DNA of 64,000 nucleotides from Heligmosomoides polygyrus polygyrus (GCA_947396885.1 OX377205.1:54296676-54360675); one strand, 5' to 3'. Shown: positions 49,146-59,013, numbered from the stretch's first letter. Program-made: numbers and translations. Notes: generated from the letters alone by a model not told the origin.

Positions 49146-49271
49146 AAACCCCGGATCTTCGGATGATTCAGATGAGAGCAATTTTGAAAACCCCGGATCT
49201 TCGGATGATTCAGATGAGGACAATTTTAGAAACCCCGGATCTTCGGATGATTCAGATGAGGGCAATTTTCG
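49146..49271 (+). repeat. 42-bp tandem repeat, three units (right)
   Basis: The same unit as at 46755-46880, with unit starts at 49146, 49188 and 49230. Being direct, not inverted, relative to the left set, these are not part of the terminal inverted repeats. Confidence 0.92.
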
Positions 49272-50379
49272 ACCGAGCCGGATTTCGGATAATCCGAAAC
49301 CGGATAAATCCGGCCGGATATCCGAAAATGCATGATTCGGATCCCATGTCTAGCACTAGTTAAAAGTTCCAACTCCACCGACAAGACTTCGGTCAGAAAA
49401 AATTTTTCGCTGAAACTTCGACTAGGGGGGTTATTTGGAGTGCCGATCACGAATCTGACATCCGCTTTTCACGATTCGGATGGATAATATAGATACAGGA
49501 AGGCATAGGATTACATTCTTAAAGTTACTGCCGGAGACGGCAGGTAGAGACAGAATCGTGAAAAACGGATGTCAGCTTCGTGATCAGCATCCCAAATAAC
49601 CCCCCCCCCCCCCACCTAAACGAAGTTTCAGCAAAATCGGTGACCCTGCCTGGACCACCCTTGTTAATAGTATGGGTGGCCTCTAACGGAATCGGGAAAA
49701 ACGGATGTCAAATTCGTGATCGGCATCCCAAATAACCCCCTCAGACGAAGTTTCAGCGAAAAACGTTTTTTGACCGAAGTCTTGTCGGTGGAGTCGGAAC
49801 TTTTAACTAGTGCCACAAAATATCTATCGTTACATAACTATAGCTCCACACAAACAAGCTTAAAATAAGTGACACACAGAAGTGAACAAGCTGATCTGTA
49901 GTTTGAAGCATATTTTATATGTAAACATGCTCTATAACACACTATAATGCTCCTAGGTGGATTACCTATATGATAAACATGGATTTTGCAAAAGTCCAAA
50001 ACAAACGCAGTCTGCGGGATCCAAAGCCCGACCCCTCGTTCACGAGCCCGAGCTCTTCCCCACTACGCCACCTGTGCGCTGTGCTGCGCCGCGATACCAG
50101 CCCTCATCCCGCGCGCGCCCGTCAGCTGTGAAGCACGTGAATCAACAGGGCGCCAACACGCGGATTCTGTCGCCCCTAACTCTGCGCAGAGTTGTATTAG
50201 GGTCGAGATACCTGCAGTTTATTACTTCCCAAGGAGAGGCGGTTCTACCCATATACAACATTTGCGCCGTTCCGACCTACCGTTGAGATTGTATCCTGGT
50301 CAGATCCGACAATCGTGGATGAAGGCACAGACGCTGCTTCTCGCCCCCTCAGCTGCTGCAGCTTCTTCCAATGGTGCTG

Positions 50380-50541
50380 ACAAAAATTTGACAAAATTCA
50401 GGATGAGGAAAGAAAATCAATACACATTCTGATAGAGCAAGTCATTCTCCTTCAAAAGCTGTATAGCGCTATGCAAGAGACCGCCGACGAAATCCGCATT
50501 GAGTCGTTGAAAAAAACGGGGGGACTTATGGGACAACCTAA
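50380..50541. mobile_element. Fragment of the mariner-ended foldback MITE
   Basis: Matches the right ~160 bp of the MITE at 15448-16498 (ATAGCGCTATGCAAGAGACC, then TTGAAAAAA-CGG and CTTATGGGACAACCTAA). It is followed by TA; the left half is missing. Confidence 0.8.
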
Positions 50542-50542
50542 T

Positions 50543-50722
50543 ACATTGGATCCGATCGAAAATCTTCGGATAATTGGATGATTCGGATAAAGGCGATTTT
50601 GCGGACCTAGGATTTTTGGATGATGCAGATAAGGGCAATTTTGAGGACCTCGAATTTTTGGATCATTCGGATTAGGGATACCCGAATAGGTTATCCGAAA
50701 ATGATTCATTTGGATCCAATGT
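50543..50722. mobile_element. Short GGATCC-ended MITE
   Basis: ACATTGGATCC at 50543-50553 and its complement at 50712-50722. The interior contains ATTCGGAT-type words like the larger relative at 46695-49350. It directly abuts the TA target of the preceding MITE fragment. Confidence 0.78.
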
Positions 50723-50845
50723 ATAATGTGTAGTGTTACCGTTTCGTCTAGTACTCGGCGAGATTATACTGAGGATCGGTGAAACGGGGCCGGTACGGCA
50801 CTACGACAATACTTGGGTTCTGGCATCATTTGCATTGCAACATGA

Positions 50846-51297
50846 GCTCAAGCGAGGTTACCCGCCGAACTTAAGCGTATCATTTAGCGGAGGAAAATAA
50901 ACTAACAAGGATTCTTTTAGTAACGACAATGAACGGAGAGAAGCCCAGCGCTGGGTATTACACCGTTAAAGAAATGTAGCCTATAGGTGTGGTTTTCACT
51001 ATTCCTGAGAGGGTGCGAAACCTGTGCGGGCAGTGGAGTAAAGTACGATCATACCTTGGGGTCGGGTTGCTTGGGTTCCTTGAAAGTGCAGCCTGAAATG
51101 GGTGATAAATTTCATCTAACGATAAGGGTAAATATAGACGCGAATTCGATAGCAAACAAGTACTGTGAAGGAAAGTTGCAAAGAACTTTGAAGAGAGAGT
51201 TCAAGAGAACGTGAAATCGCTGAGAGAGAGTTCAAGAGAACGTGAAATCGCTGAAGTGGAACGGGAAAGAGTTGACGTAGCCGGGTAACTAAGTCTA
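50846..51297 (+). rRNA. Degenerate 28S rRNA 5' fragment (pseudogene)
   Basis: The universal start of large-subunit rRNA is recognisable: GTTACCCGCCGAACTTAAGC, then AGCGGAGGAAAATAAACTAA (50886-50905, one mismatch from the NC2 site), then AACAAGGATTC. Later blocks GGGTCGGGTTGCTTGGG, ATAGCAAACAAGTACTGTGA and AGTTGCAAAGAACTTTGAAG are the conserved D1-flanking core. Substitutions in otherwise invariant positions and a 31-bp tandem duplication (about 51191-51252) show it is not functional. The sequence just upstream may be the end of ITS2. It stops at the 3' tail of an RTE-B LINE (51298). Confidence 0.9.
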
Positions 51298-53815
51298 CTT
51301 CTTCTTCTTCTTCAGCGTTTGTCCCGCTTCGTCGCGGGGTCCGCTCTTCTGGTGTCATGACGCCACCTTTCCCGGTCATGCGCTTGATCGAGGTGGACGC
51401 CAGCCAGTCAGCGAACGCCATTTGGACCAAGCTGCACTCACTTGTGAGTTCACTTCAACCATCAGACCGCCGTCAGACGCTATTGCTGATCCCAGGTATT
51501 TAAAGACCGCAGTGCGTGGAAGCTCAGTACCGTTAATCTTAATGGAGCCGGACTCGTTTACGTCAGTCGCAGCGCAGCGTCCATGGAACAGGCTGCTGAA
51601 GATCTCGCGTAATAGCATCCATGACGACAACAAAGAGGAGTGGAGAAAGCGCAGAACCTTGGTGCACCCCGACAGAGATGGGAAACTCCATCGAGGTTCC
51701 AGCTGCAGCTTGAACTCGACTCTTTGGACAAGAGTAGAGCATCCGCACCCACTCTATGAGTTCCTCAGGTACGTTGTGTTGTCGCAAGGCGTACCATATA
51801 ACCTCACGCGGTACGCAGTCGAAGGCCTTCTCCAAGTCGAGAAAGGCGATATGCACCGGCTTCTGTTTCTCACGATGCTTCTCCACCAGGAGGCGGGCGG
51901 CGTGTATAGCATCAATGGTCCCACAGCCAGACACAAAACCGCACTGGTTGTCGGAGAGCCTGACGATTTCACGAATTCGTCTGTCGAGGATTCGCTCGAA
52001 GATCTTCATGCTGTGCGAAAGCAAGCGAATCGGACGGTAATTGGAGCAGTCTGCAGGACTGCCCTTCTTCTTTCAAATCGGAATCGTCGTACTGTTGTGC
52101 CAACACTCCGGTACTTTCTTCTCCTTTACTACCTGGTTGAAGAACTCAGCCAACCACTCAGCAGGATACCAACGCTTCGACTTCCAAACATCGGCTGCCA
52201 GATCATCCGGTCCTGTCGCCTTGCATGGCTTCATCTTCTTTAGAGCCGCTTCTGTTTCCTCCACGGTGATCTTGTGAACGGGACCGTGAACAGAACCCAC
52301 AGAAGGGATGGCCGGGTGATGAAATTCCATAGTGGAAATTTCCTCAAAGTAATCACGCCATCGCTTCAGCGCCTTTTTGCGGTCTGTCAGAAGATGGCCG
52401 CTCTCATCATTGATGCCAAAAAACTTTTCAATATCCTCGGTTTGGCGATGGCGAGTCTTAGTAAGTCGGTACAAATACCGCTCACCATCGCGTGACTCGA
52501 GCTTTTCGTTGACATCACTACAATGAGTGGCTTTCGCAACAGCCACGGCTTTCTTTGCAGCCTTCTTCGCCTTCTGATACTTCTGCCAGTTGTCGGCTGT
52601 TTTATCGCTGAGAAACACGTGATAGAGCGACTTCTTCTCTCTAACCTTTGCCTTCACATCGTCCGTCCACAGCCATGTCTGCTTATCGACCTTGCGTCGC
52701 CCAGGCTTCGTTATGCCGAGTTCCAACCTTGCATCTTGGCGTATCGCGTCGGTTGCTCTCTTCCAAGTTTCGTCGACAGTCGTGACTGTCGGTAACCGTA
52801 CGCGGGAAATCACAGCTGCTTCCTTCTCTTTCATTCGCCACCACTTGATTCTCGCAGCACCGCATCGCTCAACTTGCTGCATCCTCGGAGGGGTGATCTT
52901 AAAGGTACAGACAAGCGGTCGATGCTGTGGGGCGACCGTCTCATACGGCACGATCTTCGCATCTGTGACAATGCTTCGGTCGCGATCCTTGACAAGGACA
53001 AAGTCTATCTGAGACTTGGAGCTCCCACTATAATATGAGATAAGGTGGGAGTCGCGTTTTCGGAAAACGGTGTTCACAATGGTGAGATTATGCGAATCCG
53101 CATATTCAAGGATACGCTCACCATCTGTGTTACGCAACCCATAGCCGAATCCACCATGACAGCTGTACCCGTCCTTCGCAGCACCTACGTGCCCATTAAG
53201 GTCACCAGCGACTATGATGACATCTTTCGGCGGTATCTCTGCTGTCTTCTCATCAATCAGGCTCCAAAACTCTTCCTGGGCTTGATCGGAGCAGCTACTC
53301 TGCGGAGCATACGCAGAGAAGAAGTGATAGAGTCGCTCCTTCGCGGCGACAACGATCTTCATCAACCGATCGTCATAACGTTCGACGCTTACAATCGAGT
53401 CAGGAAATCGTTCGGAGACGATTATTCCGACACCACTGGTGGTCCTGGGACTTCCTCATAGAACGGCCTTGAAACCACGTCCTATGTCCCTTGAGTTGCG
53501 GCAGGACTACTTCCTCCCTGCACCGCACAGTAATCAACTCTCCTTCGCTCCAGTGCTTCTACCAAGCACGAGTGGCCCGTCATCGTTCCTACATTCAGCA
53601 TTGCCACGCGGGTCCTGCTTACGTTCGGACTTTCGGACTAGCTCAGTTGCCCCCCGATGCCGTCCTCGCATCAGGGACCCTCGCATACATCTCACACTCG
53701 CCGGGCTCTGCGAGTGCGCGTCGGCTCCCGCGGACGCCGTAGCACTATCTCGAAACACTTGAGCTGTCATACACCATGTGATGTGACACGGGTCTTCGTA
53801 GGCCGGCCTGTCACA
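51298..53815 (-). pseudogene. RTE-B LINE with internal deletions
   Basis: The minus strand begins, at the right, with the family's 5' leader and endonuclease (complete through GDLNGHVGAAKDG, TQ/SQIDFVLVKDRDR and APQHRPL), fused in frame to the RT N-terminus through W-W-R-M at the position where the 41-kb copy has a stop. A 430-codon frame covers 53365-52073. The RT continues at 52024-51563 (AFLDLEKAFDCVPREVIW, VGVHQGSALSPLLFVVVMD). A deletion of roughly 150 bp joined at about 51580 removes the YADD active site, and a second deletion near 51410 removes most of the C-terminal domain. The 3' tail is (GAA)n at 51298-51313. No target duplication is evident. Confidence 0.9.
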
Positions 53816-54430
53816 ATACGGCTCGAAGAGCGCACAACCCATCTCCGATTTCCCCCTCAGCGACGAAAGCATTCTTGGCACGAGCCGCCTGGATGGCCCA
53901 CACCCCGGAGTCCCTTCCCTAGCCGAGTTGTGCGCTCGAAGAGCGCACAACCCATCTCCGATGTCCCCCTCAGCGACGAAAGCAGTATCGGCACGGATTG
54001 ATGTGCAAGTTTGCGTGGTATTCCAGCAGGAGCTGGCATATTGCCAGCGGAGCAAGTGGTTAGCTCTAATGGCTATCGCACGACAGGAGGTACACCCCAC
54101 CCCCTGCTGGGGGCGCGGCGTCGGCGGAGTGGCGTTCTACCCCCCGCCCTTTAAACAGAGGCGTGGCAAATGTCTGCGTCTCCACTATCTCGTAAGGCAG
54201 CCACTGGACTCTCGAGCAAGCCCAGGGGGTTGGGGGCGGGCGGGCCAGGGGGACGAGGGGGTAGAACGCTCGACCCCCGTGGCGCCGGGAGGTACAGCCG
54301 CTGTTCTGCGGGTTGCAGACTTTTGTTTTGCGTATCAAAGGTTTCGTAAGGGAGCAGTTAGACTTTCGGTGAAGCCTAGGGTTGGGGTGGGTGAGCAAGG
54401 GAGATGAGAGGAAGATCGCACGCCCCTTAG
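53816..54430. repeat. GC-rich block with ~120-bp direct repeats
   Basis: CTCGAAGAGCGCACAACCCA starts two copies of a unit, at about 53821 and 53936, that share most of the next 55 bp. A GC-rich, partly palindromic section follows (54080-54300), with TACCCCCCGCC and GGGGGTAGAACGCTCG. The origin is unknown; it directly follows the 5' end of the LINE. Confidence 0.6.
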
Positions 54431-54469
54431 CAGGGACGAATGTATCTCCTGACCGTCCCCAGGTGACTA

Positions 54470-54570
54470 AGGATGTGCGTAATTTCGATTTACGATTTTA
54501 CGATTTGGGGTGATTTTAGGCAAATTTTTTACGATATTTCAGGTCGTAAATCGTTAATTTTCGTAAAGTC
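54470..54570. repeat. hAT-like subterminal repeat remnant
   Basis: AGGATGTGCGTAATTTCGATTTACG and further TTTACGA words match the left end of the element at 13209-16627. No right end is found nearby. Confidence 0.6.
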
Positions 54571-54710
54571 TAATGGCACACCATGAGGACTTCTATTGTG
54601 TATTGATCTTTGGTTCATACACAATAGAGGTTCCCATGGCGTGGCGCTACTCGGCTTACAACGCCGGGCTCATTTTTAGAGTCTCACTCACAGCGCATTA
54701 CCATTTCCTG

Positions 54711-54711
<1 letters not shown>

Positions 54712-54753
<42 letters not shown>

Positions 54754-54765
54754 CTTATTTATCCC
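54712..54765 (+). repeat. (TTTA)n microsatellite
   Basis: About thirteen TTTA-type units with one TTAC variant. A similar run lies at 58149-58196, next to LINE debris. Confidence 0.95.
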
Positions 54766-54892
54766 TCGATTCCGCGGATCTCCCTCGATAGAGAGCGTTA
54801 GGGCTCTTTTGTTAAGAGGAATCTCGAGCCGCTTATCGCAGCGTCACGTGGCGCGTCCCCAGGTTGTGGTTGGGGGAACGAAACGCGAGCCG

Positions 54893-55460
54893 TCCACCTG
54901 CCCTCATGCCATCTTCCGCAGGATGGATACGTCGTTCCCTCTGTTCTCCCTTCCGAGATCCGAGACGCCATCTCGTTGGTAAAGAAACGTACAGCACCCA
55001 GTCCTGACAGGATCAGACCAGAGCACCTGAAGAATCTCCCGCCAACGCTCATCAACACCCTGGCGCGACTGTTCACACGCTACCTGTCGGAGTGCAAGGT
55101 TCCGCCTCAATGGAAGACCACCAGGACCGTCTTGCTGTAAAAGAAGGGAGACGTGCACAACATTGGCAACTATCGCCCGATCTGCCTGCTGTCCGTAGTC
55201 TACAAGCTGTTCACTCGTATGGTCCTGAATAGGATTAGCAGAACGCTGGAGGAACGACAAGCAGAATTTCGGAGAGGATTCAGCACGATCGACCACATAC
55301 ACACCGTTACAAAGATCATCGAAGTGTCGCGAGAGTACAAGCTGCCGCTTTGCCTTACGTTCATCGACCTGAAGAAGGCGTTCGACTCCGTCGAAACTGA
55401 AGCGACGCCCTGCCAGGGAATTCTTACTCAGTACATCAGAGTCCTTCGAAAGGTGCTTCT
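54893..55460 (+). pseudogene. RTE-A reverse transcriptase, part 1 (split by CR1-like LINE)
   Basis: Matches 27965-28560 of the longer copy, including KKRTAPSPDRIRPEHLKNL, the GDVHNIGNYRPICLLSVVYKL block after an in-frame stop at about 55138, and LPLCLTFIDLKKAFDSVE (55340-55395). It breaks near 55460, where a different LINE begins, and resumes at 57061. Confidence 0.87.
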
Positions 55461-57060
55461 ACAACCACTCAGCTTGCAGATTCTGTCTTCGATTGGAATT
55501 TTGCTATGAATAACGGTTGATGTCATTTACTTTGACTTGTCCAAAGCTTTTGATAGGGTTTGCCATGAGAAACTTCTTATCAAGCTTCACCAACTTGATA
55601 TTCAAGGCTCTTTTTCGAGATGGATTCACTCGTATTTGAGTGGAAGACGTATGCGCGTCAACAAGGATCAGGTATGTCAAGCTTTATCTTAAGCTGTCGA
55701 TATTATGTTGGATTGGGCTGATGCTTGGCAAATACCTGTGAATATATCCAAAATCTCTGTTTTCCATATTGGTGCTTCAGAGAATGTTGAGTACAATCTC
55801 AATAACCATGTCCTCGGCTCTGTATCTGAGATTCGAGATTTGGGAGTTTTTATTGATCGTAAGTTAAATTTTAAAAGTCATATAGATGCCACCGTACGAA
55901 AAGCTTTTTCCACTCTGTTTTCGACTTTTAGAAATATTAAAAACGCTGAAAGCTCAATCCTGGTTAACTTATACAAGTCATATGTCGTACCACTATTGGA
56001 ATATTGCTGCCAGGTTTGAGGCCATTCACAAAAAAAATCCAATCCAAGCTTGAAAAGGTGCAAAAAACGTTTACAAAAATTTCGTTTAACAGATGCGTAC
56101 GGTCCTCAACTGACTCTGGTACGATTCCTAGCTATAAGAAAAGACTTGCGCCTTTTAAACTTAAAAGTCTATTTTACAGGCTCATTTTTAATGATCTCGT
56201 ATTTTGTTTTTTGGTACTAAAAGGGAAATCAATTCTCAGAGCGAGCAATTACTGGGTGGGTCACCGAAATCCTTATTGTTTTCGCTATCCCAAAATTAAG
56301 AAGAAAAATCGTAAAAAAATCTTCAGTTTCATTTTCTTTCAGGGTGCGCGATGGCTACAAATGTTACCTGCAAGTCTATTAGAAGCTCCGGATGTTAGTA
56401 TTTTTCGTAAGAACCTGAAAAAGATTGACTTGCTTTCAGCTTTGCACATTGTCGACATAACTTGAGCACAACAATTTTTCGCGTTTATTTTTGTTCACGT
56501 TTTCTTGCGTTCCTACATTAGTAGAGGAGTTTGAATAATTGCGTTTATTCCTATTTTATAGTAACTTTCGCTATGTAATGTTCTGCTATGTAATGATTGT
56601 CTCCTACGTCTCTGTATACGTTTTTGCCTGGCTCTACTTTTCCTGACACCTTATTCATTGTTTTTGTTCTATTTCATCAAAAAATTTCATGTAACCTTAC
56701 CCTTCCCTTCACCCGTTTAATGGGCACTGATGGAGGCGGCGGACCTACTAAGCTGGTATCCGAAGACGTTTCTAGCGACTTGCAGTGTTGGCGGTCCACT
56801 GCTCGTCCTCATCAAGTTCCCGTACCCCAGATCCGCATATTTGAAAGCTAATTTCATTTGACTTGTGAGACTGTTTTTTCCTCTTGATTGAGGGTTGTTC
56901 TCATCTGATAATGAAAGCTGAAGCATTTAGTTGATCTGTGGACGTTTTATTTTACCTTTTATTTTACCTTATTTAGTGATTCTCGATTTTCCTTACATCG
57001 TGTCCATTGTATTTCATTAACTATTTTAGCGCACAATTTTGGTGCAAATAAATAAATAAA
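55461..57060 (+). pseudogene. CR1/jockey-type LINE, 5'-truncated
   Basis: The first recognisable piece is VIYFDLSKAFDRVCHEKLL (about 55515-55572), the RT motif with its aspartate. Next is a frame at 55705-56019 with SEIRDLGVFIDRKLNFKSHI and SYVVPLLEYC, the thumb region of CR1/jockey reverse transcriptases. A shifted frame at 56004-56465 has KLEKVQKTFTKI, YKKRLAPFKLKSLFYRLI and a C-terminal tail, typical of the 3' end of these proteins. The palm box with the catalytic aspartate pair is missing because of an internal deletion near 55690. The untranslated end closes with AAATAAATAAATAAA (57045-57060) and the interrupted RTE-A resumes at once. Confidence 0.85.
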
Positions 57061-58125
57061 TGACGTCGTCATCGACGTGAAGAGAGGGTTCAAGGGGATA
57101 CCATATCTCCAAAGCTCTTTAGCGCCACCCTCGAAAACGTCATGCGCGAACTAGAATGGGAAGACATGGGAGTGAAAGTCGACGGCCGGCAACTTACCAT
57201 CTTCGCTTCGCTGACGACATCGTGCTCAAAACGCTGAGCATCAGCCAGGCAGAGCGAATGCTGGCCGACTTTGATCGTGTATGTGGGAACGTTGGACCAC
57301 AGCTGAAGGCGATGTTCATGAGGAACGGACAAGTTTCTGATGCCCCATTCTCGCTCAACGATACAAACATCTCCGAATACTACACCTACGTGAATCTGGG
57401 TCGCGAAGTCAATATGGCCAACGACCTAGCGCCGGAGCTGAGCAGGAGAGAACGAGCGGCTTGAGGAGCTCTCAAGAGCGTCGAAGAAGACGAAGAACGT
57501 CCGACTCCGTTCCCACCTTCCTTTTTGACTCCACTGTTCTTCCTTCCCTAACATACGCCTCAGAGACCTGGGCTATACGAAAGCAGGATGAACACTCGAT
57601 CAGCGTCGCGCAGCGTGGAATCGGGAGGACGATGCTCGGAGTGACACGACTCACGCGAGTGAGAGAAGGCCTCAAGAGTTCCGAGCTTCGCCGACGTTCG
57701 AAGATCAGAGACGCTATCGCGTCGGACAAGTCGTCGAAAATTAGGTGGGCCGGCTACGTAATGTGTTTCGCAGACACTCACCCGTTGGACGAGAGCCGTT
57801 ACCGACTGGATTCCGGGGGATGTCAAGAGAACACCAGGACGCCCATCAACGCGTTAGTCGGACTTCTTCGTGAAAGCCCTGAACGACCGATATGACGCTC
57901 TTCGTGTCCCTCGAGCGAGGAGGATCCATTGAGCACTCTGGTACGCGACAGAGACGAATGGAGACGCTGCTGGCGCCCGCTCGAGCAAGTCGATGATCAA
58001 CGGAGCGACAGCTGATACAGGTGATCGATCGCGCGACGCGATGAATCGATATGGGAACTACTATTGTATTAAGCTTCGCTCCGGGTGAGCGATGGCATGA
58101 TATAGGCCTATCGGTGGTGTTGGGA
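57061..58125 (+). pseudogene. RTE-A reverse transcriptase, part 2, and 3' end
   Basis: Continues the copy begun at 54893. The RT palm box here is intact in the DNA (CGCTTCGCTGACGACATCGT, reading RFADDIV, about 57197-57217), unlike the FADN of the 28.7-kb copy, but small indels shift the frame around it. The C-terminal part (STVLPSLTYASETWAI, TMLGVTRLTRVREGL, KIRWAGYVM) ends at 57895. The shared 3' untranslated section runs to CCTATCGGTGGTG at 58125. Confidence 0.87.
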
Positions 58126-58150
58126 TGGGACGACAGCTGATACAGATGAT

Positions 58151-58193
<43 letters not shown>

Positions 58194-58196
58194 TTT
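58126..58196 (+). repeat. Tail repeat ending in (TTTA)n
   Basis: A short repeat of GACAGCTGATACAG(A/G)TGAT from the RTE-A tail, followed by about twelve TTTA units. Confidence 0.85.
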
Positions 58197-58400
58197 GGTG
58201 GCGATGTCCGCTCCTCCATGTGGTGCCACTGGAAACTGTTTGCGTTTGCGAGCCGAGCTGAACACGGACACCCGATTACAGGCAACAGGCCCATGTGACA
58301 GACCGGCCTATGATGATCCCATGTCACATCATATGGTTGATGACGTTATATGAGTGTCGAGATAGTGCTACGGCGTCCGCAAGAGCGTACACTATCTCGA
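58197..58400 (+). pseudogene. RTE-B 5' end fragment only
   Basis: GGTGGCGATGTCCGCTCC begins at the same point as the 5' end of the RTE-B copy at 44221, and about 200 bp of leader follow (GTGGTGCCACTGGAAACTG, GGCCTATGATGATCCCATGT, GAGATAGTGCTACGGCGTCC). Nothing downstream is present. A LINE fragment made only of the 5' end is not what 5' truncation produces. Confidence 0.8.
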
Positions 58401-58560
58401 TACTGATACTGTTTGCTATCGTTAATCAGATGTGATTCAATATTTATTTAACTGTTGTGTTATTTTCAGCTTAAGCTGAACAGTTTCCTTACCATACTAT
58501 TTCATTTTCACGGCTTCTTGCTAGTAAAACATCTTTCAAACCAAACTAAAGTAATAATCT
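58401..58560. other. Short flank of the LTR element
   Basis: Includes a complement of the GGCTGAAAATAACACAACAG segment found at 16843-16862, so this too is repeat debris. The 5 bases next to the LTR (AATCT) are the candidate left half of the target duplication, whose partner is outside the window. Confidence 0.5.
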
Positions 58561-59001
58561 TGGTTATCCAGCCTCCGGTCATGACCCGAAATCAATTCAT
58601 TTCGCATATTTATCTGCGATAATCCACAAAGCACGGAACGACAAGCCGGGACATAACTCGGCACAAGAGAAAACACGTCGACAACACATAACGGGAGATC
58701 ACTGGGCACTGGAGTGGGGACGAATGCCGACGTGGTCGGTGAAAGGAGCCAAAGCACCACGTTGAAGGGACTGGCCGGGTCCCTGGGTGCAGCCGCGCGT
58801 CCCTCCATCGTCCGTGTGGCCGTCCTCGCGAGTCCTTTGTCCTCGCTTATATAGGTCCGTCCTCCTCAAGTCCGTGCCTGAAACAAGGAAGGGCAAGGGG
58901 CCGCGACGTTTCGAAAGATATGGCCAGCAAGGAGAGAGGCGACACGGGGGTAAAATGTCAAAACGGGACTCACCACACCGATTCCTCCTTCGTCCCTTAC
59001 A
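58561..59001 (-). repeat. 3' LTR (right boundary firm, left boundary tentative)
   Basis: On the minus strand the LTR starts TGTAAGGGACG immediately after the polypurine tract. It includes a TATA box and a possible AATGAA polyadenylation signal (58601-58596), and ends ...GGATAACCA at 58561, where a terminal CA would close a 441-bp LTR. The end is chosen by the TG...CA rule and the spacing from AATGAA; only the 5' LTR, outside this window, could confirm it. Confidence 0.65.
58846..58853 (-). promoter_or_regulatory. LTR TATA box
   Basis: TATATAAG on the minus strand, about 150 bp into the LTR, is a plausible U3 core promoter. In the 5' LTR it would drive the genomic RNA. Confidence 0.6.
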
Positions 59002-59013
59002 TCTCCCCCTTTT
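59002..59013 (-). promoter_or_regulatory. Polypurine tract (plus-strand primer site)
   Basis: AAAAGGGGGAGA on the minus strand sits directly before the TG that opens the LTR, and 20 bp after the stop codon of the third ORF. This is where RNase H leaves the primer for second-strand synthesis. Confidence 0.85.

Larger units (their letters stand above)
46695..49350. mobile_element. GGATCC-ended DNA element with 42-bp tandem repeats
   Basis: Ends are GACATTGGATCCGA and, complemented, GACATGGGATCCGA. The perfect 12-bp flanking repeat TAGCACTAGTTA (46683-46694, 49351-49362) restores the FB3 arm when the element is removed. Near each end are three 42-bp tandem units in the same orientation (46755-46880, 49146-49271). 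No transposase is visible. Its interior holds a complete FB1 element (47335-49010). Related short elements lie at 50543-50722 and near 18672. The class is uncertain: 12 bp is longer than a hAT duplication. Confidence 0.8.
46150..50312. mobile_element. Foldback element family FB3, interrupted by a nested element
   Basis: Left arm 46150-46694 continues at 49351-49500. Right arm 49700-50312 is its inverted copy. The halves carry matching blocks such as TATATAAAATATGCTTCAAA/complement and AACTCTGCGCAGAGTT. The element is split by a GGATCC-ended transposon (46695-49350) with a 12-bp flanking duplication. Each arm includes a tRNA-like module: right arm complement near 50010-50090, and left arm 46420-46490, where a 15-bp poly-G run replaces the A box. 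A 31-bp tandem duplication (46198-46260) is present in the left arm only. Confidence 0.85.

Noticed and set aside
46755..49271. CRISPR-like array from regularly spaced 42-bp units
   Set aside because: Units are contiguous tandem repeats with no unique spacers, in nematode transposon DNA.
51422..53461. Long plus-strand frames such as 51422-52243 and 53045-53461
   Set aside because: They are antisense shadows of the minus-strand RTE-B coding sequence.
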